31,039 nt of DNA, taken from an uncultured Collinsella sp. (GTDB lineage: Bacteria > Actinomycetota > Coriobacteriia > Coriobacteriales > Coriobacteriaceae). The stretch covers positions 1 through 31,039 of the forward strand of contig CABSMS010000012.1 of assembly GCA_902478885.1 (NCBI GenBank), in the 5' to 3' direction. Of this stretch, positions 5,994-15,924 are shown piece after piece. Made by a program: the position numbers and the translations under genes. Numbering within the stretch: the stretch's first letter is position 1; every line of letters begins with the position of its first letter. The notes under the pieces are model-generated. The model did no database searches and was not told where the DNA came from. It saw only the letters and a program-made list of their open reading frames with translations.

Positions 5994-8900
5994 CTAGGCG
6001 CGGCGCTTCATGGCGAAGGCCAGCAGCAGAACTGCCATGCCAGCTGCAAGTACACCACCAGCCATGACGTACGCGCTGTCGCCGGACTCAGGCAACGTCT
6101 CCTTGCCAGCCTTCTTCTTAGGCTTGGAAGTCGTAGTCGTGGTCGTAGTAGTCGTGGTGGTCTGGCCAGGAGCGGGCTTGGTGGCCTCGGCGATGGTAAA
6201 GGTCGTCTCGGCCGTGCCCGTGGTCGAAACCACGCTCAGCTTATGCTCACCCACACCAAGCGTCTTCACGAAGCTCGTCTTGAGCGTCACGATCGTGGAG
6301 CCCTCGGTAAGCACGTAGTTCTCGGCGTCGACTTCCTTGTCGTCGACCAGCACCTTCTGGAAGTACTTGATCGGCGCGTTCGAGCGGAAGCTCAAGTCCT
6401 TGGCGGTGTCGACCGTGATCGCCTGGCCTGCGCCCTCGATAATCGTGGGTGCCAGGATCGCGATGTCCTCGGTTGCACCCTTCTCGCCGCAAGCCGTGCA
6501 CTCCTGGTGCCTCTCGCCCTTGGCCTCGGTGGTTGCCGGCTTGTCGACAATCCACTCAAAGGTATGCTCGGCCTTGTCGAGGACCTCGCCGCAACGGCAG
6601 ATATGCCAGTGGTTCTTGGCGTCGTGCGCCCAGCCGGAGCCGTCGGGCTCGTGCTTGAGCACGCCCTCGACCGTCACGTTCACATCGCCCTCAACGTCCT
6701 TGAGCTCATAGGTGTCATCGTCAGCAAGCTTAACGGCCCTACCGTTGACGTTGACGGCATAGTTCTTGCCCGTAAAGTACGCGCCGTCGATGCTGATGGC
6801 GAGCTTTGCGGAGCCGTGCCAGTCGAGCTCGGTTGCCGTCGAGGTGAGCGTGTAGCCCACCTGATTGCCCGGCAGCGTCACGACGAGCTTGCGGCCCGCC
6901 TTCACGGTAACCTCGGTAACGGCAGAGGCGTCGTAGTTGGCCCTAGCCTGGTAGCGCACCTCGTACACACCGGCGGCGAGGTCCTTGAGCTCGGTCGCGT
7001 CCTTGCCCACGGCCTGGTACTCGGCGGCGCCCTGAGCGCGCCACTCCATGGTGCCGTCGACGCCCGTGATCTTGCCGTCCTTCTTGCCGCTCACGGTCTC
7101 GGCCTCAGCCTGGACCACCGGCGCGTCCTGCGCGGCGTTCTTGATGGAGAACTCGCAGGCCAGGCCCTTGGTAGGCAGCGTGTAGTTGCCCGCGGCCTTA
7201 CCCGTCAGCTCGGCGAGGGTCGCCGTATAGGTGCCGACCTCGGTCTGGGAACCATCGACGAACGCGCCGAGGTCATCCTTGCCGATGACGTTGCCAAGCT
7301 CTGCCACGGGGCAGTGCTCCTTGCCGTCGTAGACGAATTCGGTGGTACCCCACGTCACGGTGAGCAGACGCTGGTTGATGATGAACGTGCCGTCGACGAA
7401 AGTAATCGCGTAGTTGGGGTTCGCGCCCTCGGGCTGCGTCAGCTGCAGAGCATAGCCGCCCTCGCGCACGTCGTCACAGTCCTCGCGCTCGATCCCGAGC
7501 TCAAGCGTATCGTCCCCGACGAGCTCACCAGCGGTGACCGACCACTCAAAGACGGGGTCTTTCTCGCCGTAAATCTTGGAGGCGTCCTGAGCGGTGACCG
7601 TGATCGCACGCGGTGTAACCTCGAGCTTCACCTGGCCCTCGACCGTCGCACCGCCGATCATCACCTTATAGGCAACATCCAGCGCGCCGGCGTCCTTGAT
7701 CTCGGGGGCAGTGGTAGACCAGGTCTTGCCGTCGTCGGCGCTGTACTCGGCCGTCGCACCCTCGGGCAGTGCCGAAGCATTGACCGTGTGATACGCGCCG
7801 TCGTATTCGCCGGAGTAACCGGAGATAGCGGCAGCCGGAATCACCTCGGAGGCAAGGGCGTACCCGCAGACGACGCACTGACGGTGACCGGAGCCGTTCT
7901 CGGTCGCCGTGGGAGGCGTGTCGACAACCCACGTAAAGGTGTGCGCGGCCTCGTCAATCTTGCCGCCGCAAGTACACTCGTGCCAGTGCGTGTTGCTATC
8001 GGAGAGCCACGTGTCGTTCACGGCCTCGTGCTTGCGCACGCCCTCGACCGTCACCCTCACGTCGCCCTCGACGTCCTGGACGGTGAACTCGCCGCGTTCG
8101 TTGAGCGCCACAGCGGAACCGTTGACCTTGACGGCATAGGTGAGGGCGTCGGCAAAGTAACCGTCCTCGATGCTGATAGCGAAGGTGGCAGAGCCATGCC
8201 AGTCGAGCTCGGTCGCGTCAGCCGTGAGCTTGTATCCGACCTGTTCGGCGGGCAGCGCCACAGCGAGCTTGCGGCCCGTGGCAACCGTAACCTTGGTCGC
8301 GGCGGAGGCTTCGTGGTCGTCATCGGCGCGGTAGCGCACTTCGTACGTGCCCGCGGCAAGACCGCTGAGCTCGGTCGCGCCTTCGGGCACAGCCTGATAC
8401 TCGCCCGAGTCCTTGGCACGCCACTCCATGGTGGCGTCGACGCCCGTGATTCTGCCGTCAGCCTTGGCGCTGACGGTCTCGGCCACACCCTGGACCACCG
8501 GTGCGCCCTTGGGAGCCTTCTTGATGGAGAACTTGCACGTCAGGCCCGTTGCCGGCAGCTTGTAGTTGCCCTGGTCGGCGCCCGTCAGCTCGGTGATGGT
8601 CGCCGTGTAGGCGCCGGCCTTGACCGCAGCGCCGTCAACGTACGCGGAGACGTCGTCATCACCCATGACGTTGCCGAGCTCCGCCTCGGGGCAATGCTTC
8701 TCGCCGTCGTAGGTGAACTCGGCGGTGGCGTCCCACTCCACGGTGAGCTCGCGCTTGTCGATGGTGAACTTACCATCAACGAATGTAATCTCGTAGTTAG
8801 GGTTAGCGCCCTCGGACTGCGACGCCGTCACGACGTAGCCGCCCTTGTTCACGGTCTCGCCGGCCTTGCGGGAGACGGTGATGTCCTGGAGGGACTCGCC

Positions 8901-11900
8901 CTCGACGAGCTCGCCCTCGGTGACCTTCGAGCCCAGAGCAGGATCATCGTCGCCGTACGTCTTGGAGGCATTGGATGCCGTCACGGTAACCTTGCGCGGC
9001 GTGACCACAAGTTCCGCCTCGCCCTCGATAGCGGCTCCGTCGACGGTCGCGCTGTACTTGAACGGCAGGGTGCCGACGTCCTTGATCTCGGGAGCGGAGG
9101 TAGACCAATTGACGCCACCGTCGATGCTGTACGTGACCGCCGTGCCCTCGGGCAGGGCCGAGACATCGGCGGTATGGACCTTGCCGTCATACTCGCCGGA
9201 GTAGCCGGCAACAGAAGCCGCCGGGATTACAACCTTATCGGAGGAGTTGTAGTCGCAGACAGTGCAGTGCAAATGTTTGGATCCAGGCTTCTCGACTGTA
9301 GGCTTCTCGTCAATTACCCACTCGAAGGAATGCTCGGCAACGTCAATCCGCTCTCCGCACGTGCAAACATGCCAGTGAGAAGAACCGTCGCTCTTCCAGC
9401 CGGTACCATCGGGCTCGTGCTTGACGATGCCCTCGACGGTAATCACGGTGTCTTTCTCAACCTTAGACAGTTTGTAAACACCCTGCTCGCTGGGTTTGAT
9501 GGTCTCGCCGTTTGCCTTAACAGCAAGACCCTTGGTCGCGTAATAGCCATCCGCAACCGTAAGCTTAAGCGTCGCAGAACCATGCCAGTCGAGCTCGGTC
9601 GCGTCAGCCGTGAGCGTGTAGCCCGTCTGCTCGGCCGGCAACGTCAGCTTAAGCTTAGGCCCAGCGACGATGGTAACGGTAACGATCTCGGAGGCTTCAT
9701 AATTCGTCGTCGCCCCGTAGCACAGGCGATATGAACCAGGCGCCAGATTCTCAAGCTTGTCGCCATCGACCAAATCACTTGCCTTGATGAACATCATCTG
9801 CTTGCTAGGCTTGCCCAGCATCATCGATGTATCAACGCCCTCAATCTTACCGTCGTGTTTACCACTCACGGTCTCCGCTGTCGCCTTTACATTGGGAGCA
9901 CTGTCCCGTTTGGCCTTGGCGATAGCGTACGTGCATTCAATGCCCGAGGGCTTGCGGTAGTTAGAGAGAACCTTATCCTCACCGACGAGCCCAGTCACCT
10001 TCGCCGTATACGTGCCGGCATTTACCTTTGCGGCGTCAGTGACCTTGAGAGACACGTCGTCGCCGTTAACCAGATTGGTTATCTCTGCCGTGGGGCCCTG
10101 CTCTTGGCCGTTGTAAACGTATTGACCAACATTCCACGTCACCTCGATAGTGCGACGTGTGATGGTGAACTCGCCTGCCTCAAACGTAATGTCGTAATTA
10201 GCGTTGGCACCCTCTTCCTGAGAAGCCGTCACCTTGTACGTCTTATAACCGGTCAGGACACTCTCGCCCTCATCACGCTTGTACGTAATATCAGAAAGCG
10301 TATCGCCCTCCATAAGGGAGCCGGCCGTCACTTTATAGGTAAAGTCGGGGTCCGGGTCGCCATACGTTTTAGAAGCAGTAGCGGGCGCCACCGTAATCGG
10401 GCACGGCGTCACCTCGAGCGTCACCTGTCCCTTGATGTCAGAAGCACCAGGGGTTGTCACCTTATAGTCGACCGTGGTCTTGCCGACGTTTTTGATTGTG
10501 GGGGCATCCGTTTTCCACGTTTTGCCGCCGTCGATGCTGAACTGAGCCGTCGCGCCAGCCTTAAGGTCAACGCTCACGGCATGCTCTTTGCCATCATACA
10601 CGCCGACATAACCGCCGATGCACGCCGGGGGAATCTCCTCCTCGCGCAGGACATAGCCGCACGTGGAACATTTATACTGCTTTAGGCCGGGTTTCTCGCT
10701 GGTAGGAGCCTTAACTTCCTCCCAGCAGAAATCATGCTTTCCTTCATTTATCTTCTCGTTGCAACGGCACACCTGCCAGTGGGTGCCATCTGAGCCTTTG
10801 GTCTTATACCAAGTACCGTCCTTCGACGCGCAAGGGCCCTCCGCGATTGTGAAGACGTTGGCCGACGAAGCGTAGTGGTTGTTGTCCTTCTTAAAGCGAA
10901 CCTCATACTTCCCGGCAGCAAGCGACTCGATTGAAGTTTTGCCAGTGCGGACGGATTCCCAGTATGTGTCCCCGTATTTTCTCCACTCATAGGTCTCATT
11001 CAGATTGGAAAGCGACCCATCCTCGAGTAAATGCGCACTTTGGTCCTTGACCTTGACACCTGTGCCTTCGCTAGCGATATAACGCCACGGAGCAGCAGTC
11101 TGCTTGGCCGGCGTGATCTTGATTTCAACCGACCCGCTCTTTGTCACATAGTCTTTCGCGGTGATGCGATAATCGACCATCACGGAGCGAACCTCGCCCT
11201 TGCGAGTGCGCTGAACGTCCGTGTAGCTCGGAGCCTCCTGCGACCATTCGTCGCTCTCATCCACGCTGTACTCAATCTTCATGCCGGCAGGGGCTTTCGA
11301 TACCGAGACGTTGACGCCATGCGGATGCCCGTCATAGTCGCCCTCGAATCCCTCTGCCGTCACGTTCTCAAACTGCGTGCCTGTGATGGTCCAGTTTGCA
11401 TATGCCGAACCCGTATAGTTACCCGTACCCTTGATATAAACCTGATAGTACGGGAAGTAGGAATTGGAGCTGGGAGGATCGGTCGCGCTCACCGTGCTAT
11501 ACGAGGAATCACTATCAATCTTGTAGTCGCCGTCCTTGACAAAGGATGACCAGCTTTGAGTATCGTAGTTGTAAACCTTGACAGAGAAACTAGGCGCGAT
11601 CGTCTTGCCCGTCCACGGGTACGCACGGACTTTCTCGCCATTGATCGTGGTGTCTGTTCCGTCGTCATCGAATTCAAACGTGAGCCCGCTGACCTTGCTC
11701 AGCTCCAGCGGCCTAATCTCGAACTCGCGAGTGAGCGTCAGGTAGTCTTCCTGGCCATTGACCTTAACTTTGGACTCGATGCGATAAATTCCCGCATCGG
11801 TAGGAACTTTTTCCAGTGGCTCGCCCTTGCTGTCGCCCCAGCTCGAAAGCTTGTAATACTGAGACCCGGAGATACGTACGCCTCCCGTCGAGACGATATC

Positions 11901-13607
11901 GTCTCGAGCATAGCCGTCCTTATTCGACATCGTCAGCGTTGGAGTGACTTTACTGCCGCTGTATGTAACACCCAGCTTTCCCTTATCCGACGTTGCTCCA
12001 TCGATGCCCAGCTCGACGGCATAACCATTTTTGTAGTTGCAATCGCTCGGGCGCATCTTGCCGGAGCAGGTGACCTTCAGCTGACATGAACTGTTGGCGG
12101 CCTTTTCCACCGACCACACATGCTCGTGCGGCAGGCGCGAGGCGTACACATATCCGTCGTCTGTCTTTCCGATGCCGACACTCGGGTCGTCCGTAGTGAC
12201 ACGGGCGAGCAGGTTGGCCTCATCGATATCGCAAGTGCCAAGTTTCCACTGCGTGCCCGTATAGGCACCCAGCTGATCATCCTTGAGCGACAGCTGAACC
12301 TTGCCCGTGAAGGTATCGGCAATGTTCAATTTGCTGAGATAATAAATCCCCGGGGTATCGAATGCGAGTCCTCGGGCGCCTTTATCGCCTTTAGTAGTAA
12401 TGGTCGTATTACCGGCAAGCGTCACCATTCCGCGAGCATACACAGTGTTTCGACGCGTGTTCGCATCGGTATAGTAGTACGTGCCCTCTGCATAAGTGTC
12501 GCTCACCTGTGTATTGTTGAGCGTGCATGTCGAATTTTTAGCAACCGCGATTGCACTCGTCATGACCATATCTTGCGTATAGTTCGCCGCTTCTTGCGTC
12601 GATGTGATGGCACAACCGTTCAGCGCAACGTCCGCATTATTGACAACAATGTTGCCAGCATGGGTATGCTCATTTTTATCCTGCACTGCAAGTTCTTTGC
12701 ACCAGATCGATTCTTGGTGATTGTTCTTGAAGGTGCAGCTGTTGAGCACGACCTTGGGCTTGCATCCGCGGCCCACGACACTTAGCGCACCAGCACAGTC
12801 ATCTCTATTATTCGTAAATTCACAGTTGCTGAACGTGACATCCAGACTCTTTGCACCGTTCGCCGAGCTGAGAATCGTAATCGGCGCCGGAGAGGCTTCA
12901 TATTTAGTTTTGTCGTTGCCGTATTGGCTACCGCCGCCACCATAAGACGCATAGTTCCCTGTGCAATTCCAGTTGCTGACCTTGACATTGTCGAAAGTCG
13001 CCGTTTCGCCATCGGCCATCGTGCCGTACAGCGCAATTGCCCTCTTAGACTCCCCTGAGGTTACCGTCTTAAGCTCGATGCCGGAAACCTTAAGGTTCAG
13101 GCTGTTGGGGACCCTGTTTTTATCGGCACCATCGCCGTGACCGTCTCTTCTGCCGGCATTATCGGACAAAAAGCTCTTGCCGTTGCAATAGACGGGAGTC
13201 CTGCCATTCCCGTTGGTTCCAATGAACTCGATATAGCCGCCGTCAAGCACAAAGAGTTCGTCGTAGCCGCTGCCTCTTTTGTCCTTAATGGAACCATTCC
13301 AGCGACCTTGATATGCATTCTCGGTGAGATAAATGCGCGTCGGATCTTGCTCGGTACCGCCCTTTACGACGTAATGGTTGATCTTGATCTCTCCACCGAC
13401 AACGTAATCCTCACCCGCCTCGAGCGTCACCGTGTCGGCAACGTAGGGGTTGGTGCTCTCTGTTTGGGCTATCTTCACATTCGAAGGAATATCCGCCGTA
13501 GTCGCCGCCTCGGCCGCGGCCGGCGTCGCCACGAGCGCGCATGCCACGGTGGCGATGCCCAGCAGGCGCGTCAGTACGGCGCGCATCCCCATCTTCTTCT
13601 CCCTCAT
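5994..13607 (-). CDS. Giant modular LPxTG-type cell-surface protein
   Basis: 2537 residues, secreted and probably sortase-anchored. The start is the ATG at 13607, with GGGAG upstream; it opens a signal peptide (MREKKMGMRAVLTRLLG, a hydrophobic core, AEAA at about 32-35). An in-frame ATG 36 codons earlier would spoil the signal. Residues ~60-490 are rich in N, G, T and short beta repeats (SNCEFTNNRDD, LNSCTFKNNHQE), like a right-handed beta-helix. Residues ~500-940 hold beta-rich domains. From ~944 a ~460-residue supermodule repeats three times. Each has an HW-x2-C-x-CG and later C-x2-C cluster, a GYSGEYDGK segment, an MBG-like TYGD-x-DP domain (about 1082, 1553, 2016), a YDG-x-EHC segment and a TELDWHGSA segment. 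A fourth Cys/His cluster (~2335), an 11-Thr run, LPESG (2505-2509), a membrane helix and KRRA end the protein. Ligand unknown: perhaps host glycan or matrix. No sortase gene is in the window. Confidence 0.93.
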   Translation of the reverse strand: MREKKMGMRAVLTRLLGIATVACALVATPAAAEAATTADIPSNVKIAQTESTNPYVADTVTLEAGEDYVVGGEIKINHYVVKGGTEQDPTRIYLTENAYQGRWNGSIKDKRGSGYDELFVLDGGYIEFIGTNGNGRTPVYCNGKSFLSDNAGRRDGHGDGADKNRVPNSLNLKVSGIELKTVTSGESKRAIALYGTMADGETATFDNVKVSNWNCTGNYASYGGGGSQYGNDKTKYEASPAPITILSSANGAKSLDVTFSNCEFTNNRDDCAGALSVVGRGCKPKVVLNSCTFKNNHQESIWCKELAVQDKNEHTHAGNIVVNNADVALNGCAITSTQEAANYTQDMVMTSAIAVAKNSTCTLNNTQVSDTYAEGTYYYTDANTRRNTVYARGMVTLAGNTTITTKGDKGARGLAFDTPGIYYLSKLNIADTFTGKVQLSLKDDQLGAYTGTQWKLGTCDIDEANLLARVTTDDPSVGIGKTDDGYVYASRLPHEHVWSVEKAANSSCQLKVTCSGKMRPSDCNYKNGYAVELGIDGATSDKGKLGVTYSGSKVTPTLTMSNKDGYARDDIVSTGGVRISGSQYYKLSSWGDSKGEPLEKVPTDAGIYRIESKVKVNGQEDYLTLTREFEIRPLELSKVSGLTFEFDDDGTDTTINGEKVRAYPWTGKTIAPSFSVKVYNYDTQSWSSFVKDGDYKIDSDSSYSTVSATDPPSSNSYFPYYQVYIKGTGNYTGSAYANWTITGTQFENVTAEGFEGDYDGHPHGVNVSVSKAPAGMKIEYSVDESDEWSQEAPSYTDVQRTRKGEVRSVMVDYRITAKDYVTKSGSVEIKITPAKQTAAPWRYIASEGTGVKVKDQSAHLLEDGSLSNLNETYEWRKYGDTYWESVRTGKTSIESLAAGKYEVRFKKDNNHYASSANVFTIAEGPCASKDGTWYKTKGSDGTHWQVCRCNEKINEGKHDFCWEEVKAPTSEKPGLKQYKCSTCGYVLREEEIPPACIGGYVGVYDGKEHAVSVDLKAGATAQFSIDGGKTWKTDAPTIKNVGKTTVDYKVTTPGASDIKGQVTLEVTPCPITVAPATASKTYGDPDPDFTYKVTAGSLMEGDTLSDITYKRDEGESVLTGYKTYKVTASQEEGANANYDITFEAGEFTITRRTIEVTWNVGQYVYNGQEQGPTAEITNLVNGDDVSLKVTDAAKVNAGTYTAKVTGLVGEDKVLSNYRKPSGIECTYAIAKAKRDSAPNVKATAETVSGKHDGKIEGVDTSMMLGKPSKQMMFIKASDLVDGDKLENLAPGSYRLCYGATTNYEASEIVTVTIVAGPKLKLTLPAEQTGYTLTADATELDWHGSATLKLTVADGYYATKGLAVKANGETIKPSEQGVYKLSKVEKDTVITVEGIVKHEPDGTGWKSDGSSHWHVCTCGERIDVAEHSFEWVIDEKPTVEKPGSKHLHCTVCDYNSSDKVVIPAASVAGYSGEYDGKVHTADVSALPEGTAVTYSIDGGVNWSTSAPEIKDVGTLPFKYSATVDGAAIEGEAELVVTPRKVTVTASNASKTYGDDDPALGSKVTEGELVEGESLQDITVSRKAGETVNKGGYVVTASQSEGANPNYEITFVDGKFTIDKRELTVEWDATAEFTYDGEKHCPEAELGNVMGDDDVSAYVDGAAVKAGAYTATITELTGADQGNYKLPATGLTCKFSIKKAPKGAPVVQGVAETVSAKADGRITGVDATMEWRAKDSGEYQAVPEGATELSGLAAGTYEVRYRADDDHEASAATKVTVATGRKLAVALPAEQVGYKLTADATELDWHGSATFAISIEDGYFADALTYAVKVNGSAVALNERGEFTVQDVEGDVRVTVEGVRKHEAVNDTWLSDSNTHWHECTCGGKIDEAAHTFTWVVDTPPTATENGSGHRQCVVCGYALASEVIPAAAISGYSGEYDGAYHTVNASALPEGATAEYSADDGKTWSTTAPEIKDAGALDVAYKVMIGGATVEGQVKLEVTPRAITVTAQDASKIYGEKDPVFEWSVTAGELVGDDTLELGIEREDCDDVREGGYALQLTQPEGANPNYAITFVDGTFIINQRLLTVTWGTTEFVYDGKEHCPVAELGNVIGKDDLGAFVDGSQTEVGTYTATLAELTGKAAGNYTLPTKGLACEFSIKNAAQDAPVVQAEAETVSGKKDGKITGVDGTMEWRAQGAAEYQAVGKDATELKDLAAGVYEVRYQARANYDASAVTEVTVKAGRKLVVTLPGNQVGYTLTSTATELDWHGSAKLAISIDGAYFTGKNYAVNVNGRAVKLADDDTYELKDVEGDVNVTVEGVLKHEPDGSGWAHDAKNHWHICRCGEVLDKAEHTFEWIVDKPATTEAKGERHQECTACGEKGATEDIAILAPTIIEGAGQAITVDTAKDLSFRSNAPIKYFQKVLVDDKEVDAENYVLTEGSTIVTLKTSFVKTLGVGEHKLSVVSTTGTAETTFTIAEATKPAPGQTTTTTTTTTTTSKPKKKAGKETLPESGDSAYVMAGGVLAAGMAVLLLAFAMKRRA
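6600..10780 (-). repeat. Three tandem ~1.4-kb coding supermodules
   Basis: Anchored on the HW-x2-C-x-C clusters, which lie near 10777, 9371, 7980 and 6603. The spacings are about 1405, 1390 and 1377 bp. The units encode the same order of segments but have diverged, apart from short near-identical stretches. One 36-bp stretch is identical at 8194-8229 and 9580-9615 (it begins CCATGCCAGTCGAGCTCGGT), with a variant near 6812. This suggests duplication followed by divergence and local gene conversion. Confidence 0.85.
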
Positions 13608-13850
13608 CGTGCAGCTCCCTTTATCCCTATGCTTCGCGATGTCTGGCATCGTTTGGCGCTGACGGCTGGCGTGTTCCCTGGCCAGCCACCAGCATGTATT
13701 GACATGTTTATCCACGGATTATTTTGCTGCTGCACTTTCTAACGCCCTGCCGTTTGGCGCGAGTTGCACGACGTGGGGCGCAAATGGGACACGCCTCCGC
13801 GAGCGGTCCGCACCCAATGTGGCAAAATCGAACTACTAAGGGGGCCCAGA
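13608..13850. other. Shared upstream region of the surface-protein gene and the LytTR system
   Basis: 243 bp between divergent starts. It includes CATGT-ATTG-ACATG (about 13694-13707), a short inverted repeat that could be an operator. A weak pair of GTT-containing 9-mers occurs near 13750-13770, but it does not match LytTR boxes well enough to call. No gene is present. A regulator acting here could control both sides. Confidence 0.4.
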
Positions 13851-14573
13851 ATGCTCAAGATTATTGCCTGCGACGATGATGTCGCTTTTCTAGATAGACT
13901 GCACCGGATGATCGACCGTTGGTCGACCGAGACGGGCACGGCGGTCGATGTTGCGCTTGTCACGCGCGGCGAGGACCTGCTGGCCCGCCATGCCGCATCG
14001 CGCGCCGACATCATTCTGCTCGACATGATCATGCCGCTCGTCAACGGCATGGACACCGCGCGCGAATTGCGCCAGGCCGACACCGCCGTGCGCCTGGTGT
14101 TTCTCACCTCATCGCCCGAGTTTGCACTGGAGTCCTACGAGGTCCGCGCCTTCGACTATCTGCTCAAGCCCGTGTCTTACGAACGCCTGGCACGGCTACT
14201 CGACGAGCTTTCGAGCATGCGCCCGGCGGCAACCGACGAGCTCGTGATCAAAACGTCCTTTGGCTACCACGCCCTGCGCCTGTCCGACATCGAATATGCC
14301 GAGGCGCGCAACAAGCACGTGGTCTTCCACCTGCGCGACGGACGCGATATCGAGGCACTCGAGTCGTTCCGCAGCGTCGAGGACCGCTTGGAGCAAAACG
14401 CAGCCTTCTTTAAATGCCACCGCAGCTACCAGGTCAACCTGCGCAATATCGATCACTTTGACCGCACGGACATCGTCATGCGCTCGGGTGCGTGCATCCC
14501 GCTTTCGCGCAGCTGCAAGCAGGGATTCCAAGACGCCTACTTTGCGGTTCGCTTTGAGGGTGGGAGACACTGA
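13851..14573 (+). CDS. LytTR-family response regulator (AgrA/ComE-like)
   Basis: 240 residues. The receiver domain spans about 1-120, with acidic residues D8-D10, the phosphoacceptor D58 (IILLDMIMP), T/S at LTSS and K106 (LLKPVS). A LytTR DNA-binding domain covers about 132-236 (IKTSFGYHALRLSDIEYAEARNKHVVFHL, FKCHRSYQVNLRNI, IPLSRS). Such regulators bind direct repeats and control virulence factors, bacteriocins or surface proteins in response to peptides. The ATG at 13851 follows AAGGGGG. The stop overlaps the next gene's ATG (TGATG), so the two are translationally coupled. It is divergent from the giant surface protein, which makes that gene the first candidate target; this is inference. 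Confidence 0.95.
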   Translation: MLKIIACDDDVAFLDRLHRMIDRWSTETGTAVDVALVTRGEDLLARHAASRADIILLDMIMPLVNGMDTARELRQADTAVRLVFLTSSPEFALESYEVRAFDYLLKPVSYERLARLLDELSSMRPAATDELVIKTSFGYHALRLSDIEYAEARNKHVVFHLRDGRDIEALESFRSVEDRLEQNAAFFKCHRSYQVNLRNIDHFDRTDIVMRSGACIPLSRSCKQGFQDAYFAVRFEGGRH

Positions 14574-15850
14574 TGGTCTCCTCGGTCGAAATGGTCCTTT
14601 GGGCAATCCACCACGCCACGACGCTGCTCTTTGGCGTCTTTGCCTCGGCGGCGCTGTGCGGTGTCGAGATCAACCGGCGTCATGCGCTTGAACTGGTGCT
14701 GGTCGGTGCCGTAACCGGATGCGCATTTGGCCTCGCCAATGCCGTCGGCGGCGAGCTTTTCGCCCGCCAGGTATATCCGCTCGTCGTGCATCTGCCGCTC
14801 GTCATCTATTTGTGCGCGCGCTACCGCCTGAGCCCGCTGCTTGCCGTGCTCGGCATTACGAGTGCCTATCTGAGCTGCCAGTTCAGCAATTGGATGGGCA
14901 TCGCCGCATTTGCCGCAACCGATTCGCAGATCGCGTACTATCTGGCGCGCATCGCGACCACACTCGCCGTCTTTGCCGTCCTGTTGCATTGGGCCGGCGA
15001 CATCGGTCCACGCTTGGCGATTAAAAGCACCACCGAGCTGGGCATCCTTTTAATCCTGCCGCTCGTCTATTACGTCTTTGACTATGCCACCAACGTCTAC
15101 ACCACGCTGTTCCACTCGGGCTCGGTGGTAACGGTTGAGTTTTTGGCATTTGCGCTCTGTGCCTTCTATCTTATGTTTCTTGCCGTTTACCTGCGCGAAT
15201 ACGAAGAAAAGGAAACCGCCGAGCGAGAGCGCTGGATGCTCGAAACCCGCGACAGCGCCGCCATTAAAGAGCTCGAGGCCTGGCGTCAATCTGGGCGCGA
15301 GCTATCGATTCTTCGCCACGATATGCGCCACTTCCTACGCGGCCTGGCCGCTTTAATTGAGGAGGGCCACACCGACGAGGCGCTCAAACGCATCGACGAA
15401 CTCTGCGAAGCCGGCGACCGCACCGCCGTACGCCGCTTCTGTGCCAACGAGACCGTAAACATCGCGCTTTCGTCATTTAACTCGGATATCAATAGAAACG
15501 GCATTACCGCCAACCTACGCGCCGCCGTACCCGAAACCGTCCACGTAGGTGACGCCGACCTGTTTAGCGTGCTCTCAAATGCCTTGGAAAACGCTATCAC
15601 CGCCGCAAGCGCCGCGCCCCAGGGAAAGCGATTCGTCGACTTTGACCTGCGATTAGAGGACGGCCAGCTGCTGCTGTTAGTTTCCAACACGTTTGACCGC
15701 GCGCCGCGCATGGTCGACGGCATGCCCGTGACCCGGCATGCGGGCCACGGCTTTGGCACCAAGAGCATCAAACTTGCCGTGGAGCGCATGAACGGCAACT
15801 GTCAGTTCCGCATTAACGGCGATCGGTTTGAGCTGCGCGCTGTGATGTAG
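14573..15850 (+). CDS. GHKL sensor histidine kinase (AgrC-like)
   Basis: 425 residues. The N-terminal ~205 residues hold about six or seven hydrophobic segments, forming a membrane sensor without a large extracellular loop. A coiled linker (YLREYEEKETAERERWMLE) leads to a dimerisation and phosphoacceptor region, with H249 in ILRHDMRHFLRGL. The ATPase part has an N-box (SNALENAITAA) and G-box (GHGFGTKSIKLAVERMNG). This is the HATPase_c_5 pattern of AgrC-type kinases that sense secreted peptides. It is coupled to the LytTR regulator upstream. No small peptide precursor or AgrB-type processing protease was found next to it, so the signal is unknown. Confidence 0.93.
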   Translation: MVSSVEMVLWAIHHATTLLFGVFASAALCGVEINRRHALELVLVGAVTGCAFGLANAVGGELFARQVYPLVVHLPLVIYLCARYRLSPLLAVLGITSAYLSCQFSNWMGIAAFAATDSQIAYYLARIATTLAVFAVLLHWAGDIGPRLAIKSTTELGILLILPLVYYVFDYATNVYTTLFHSGSVVTVEFLAFALCAFYLMFLAVYLREYEEKETAERERWMLETRDSAAIKELEAWRQSGRELSILRHDMRHFLRGLAALIEEGHTDEALKRIDELCEAGDRTAVRRFCANETVNIALSSFNSDINRNGITANLRAAVPETVHVGDADLFSVLSNALENAITAASAAPQGKRFVDFDLRLEDGQLLLLVSNTFDRAPRMVDGMPVTRHAGHGFGTKSIKLAVERMNGNCQFRINGDRFELRAVM

Positions 15851-15924
15851 GGACGCGGGCGCGACGGATTTGCGTTCCGCGGGTACGGCTCGCCCGCTCG
15901 GGGTCGTTTGTCGACGCGGGCTCG

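Noticed and set aside
5958..9734. 1258-codon plus-strand open frame opposite the giant surface protein
   Set aside because: It mirrors the repeats of the minus-strand gene, has no ribosome binding site or recognisable domain, and covers the terminator hairpin. Codon bias of the real gene keeps it free of stops.
13740..13780. LytTR direct-repeat binding boxes between the surface protein and the response regulator
   Set aside because: Only weak GTT-containing words with unsuitable spacing are present, not enough to call a site.
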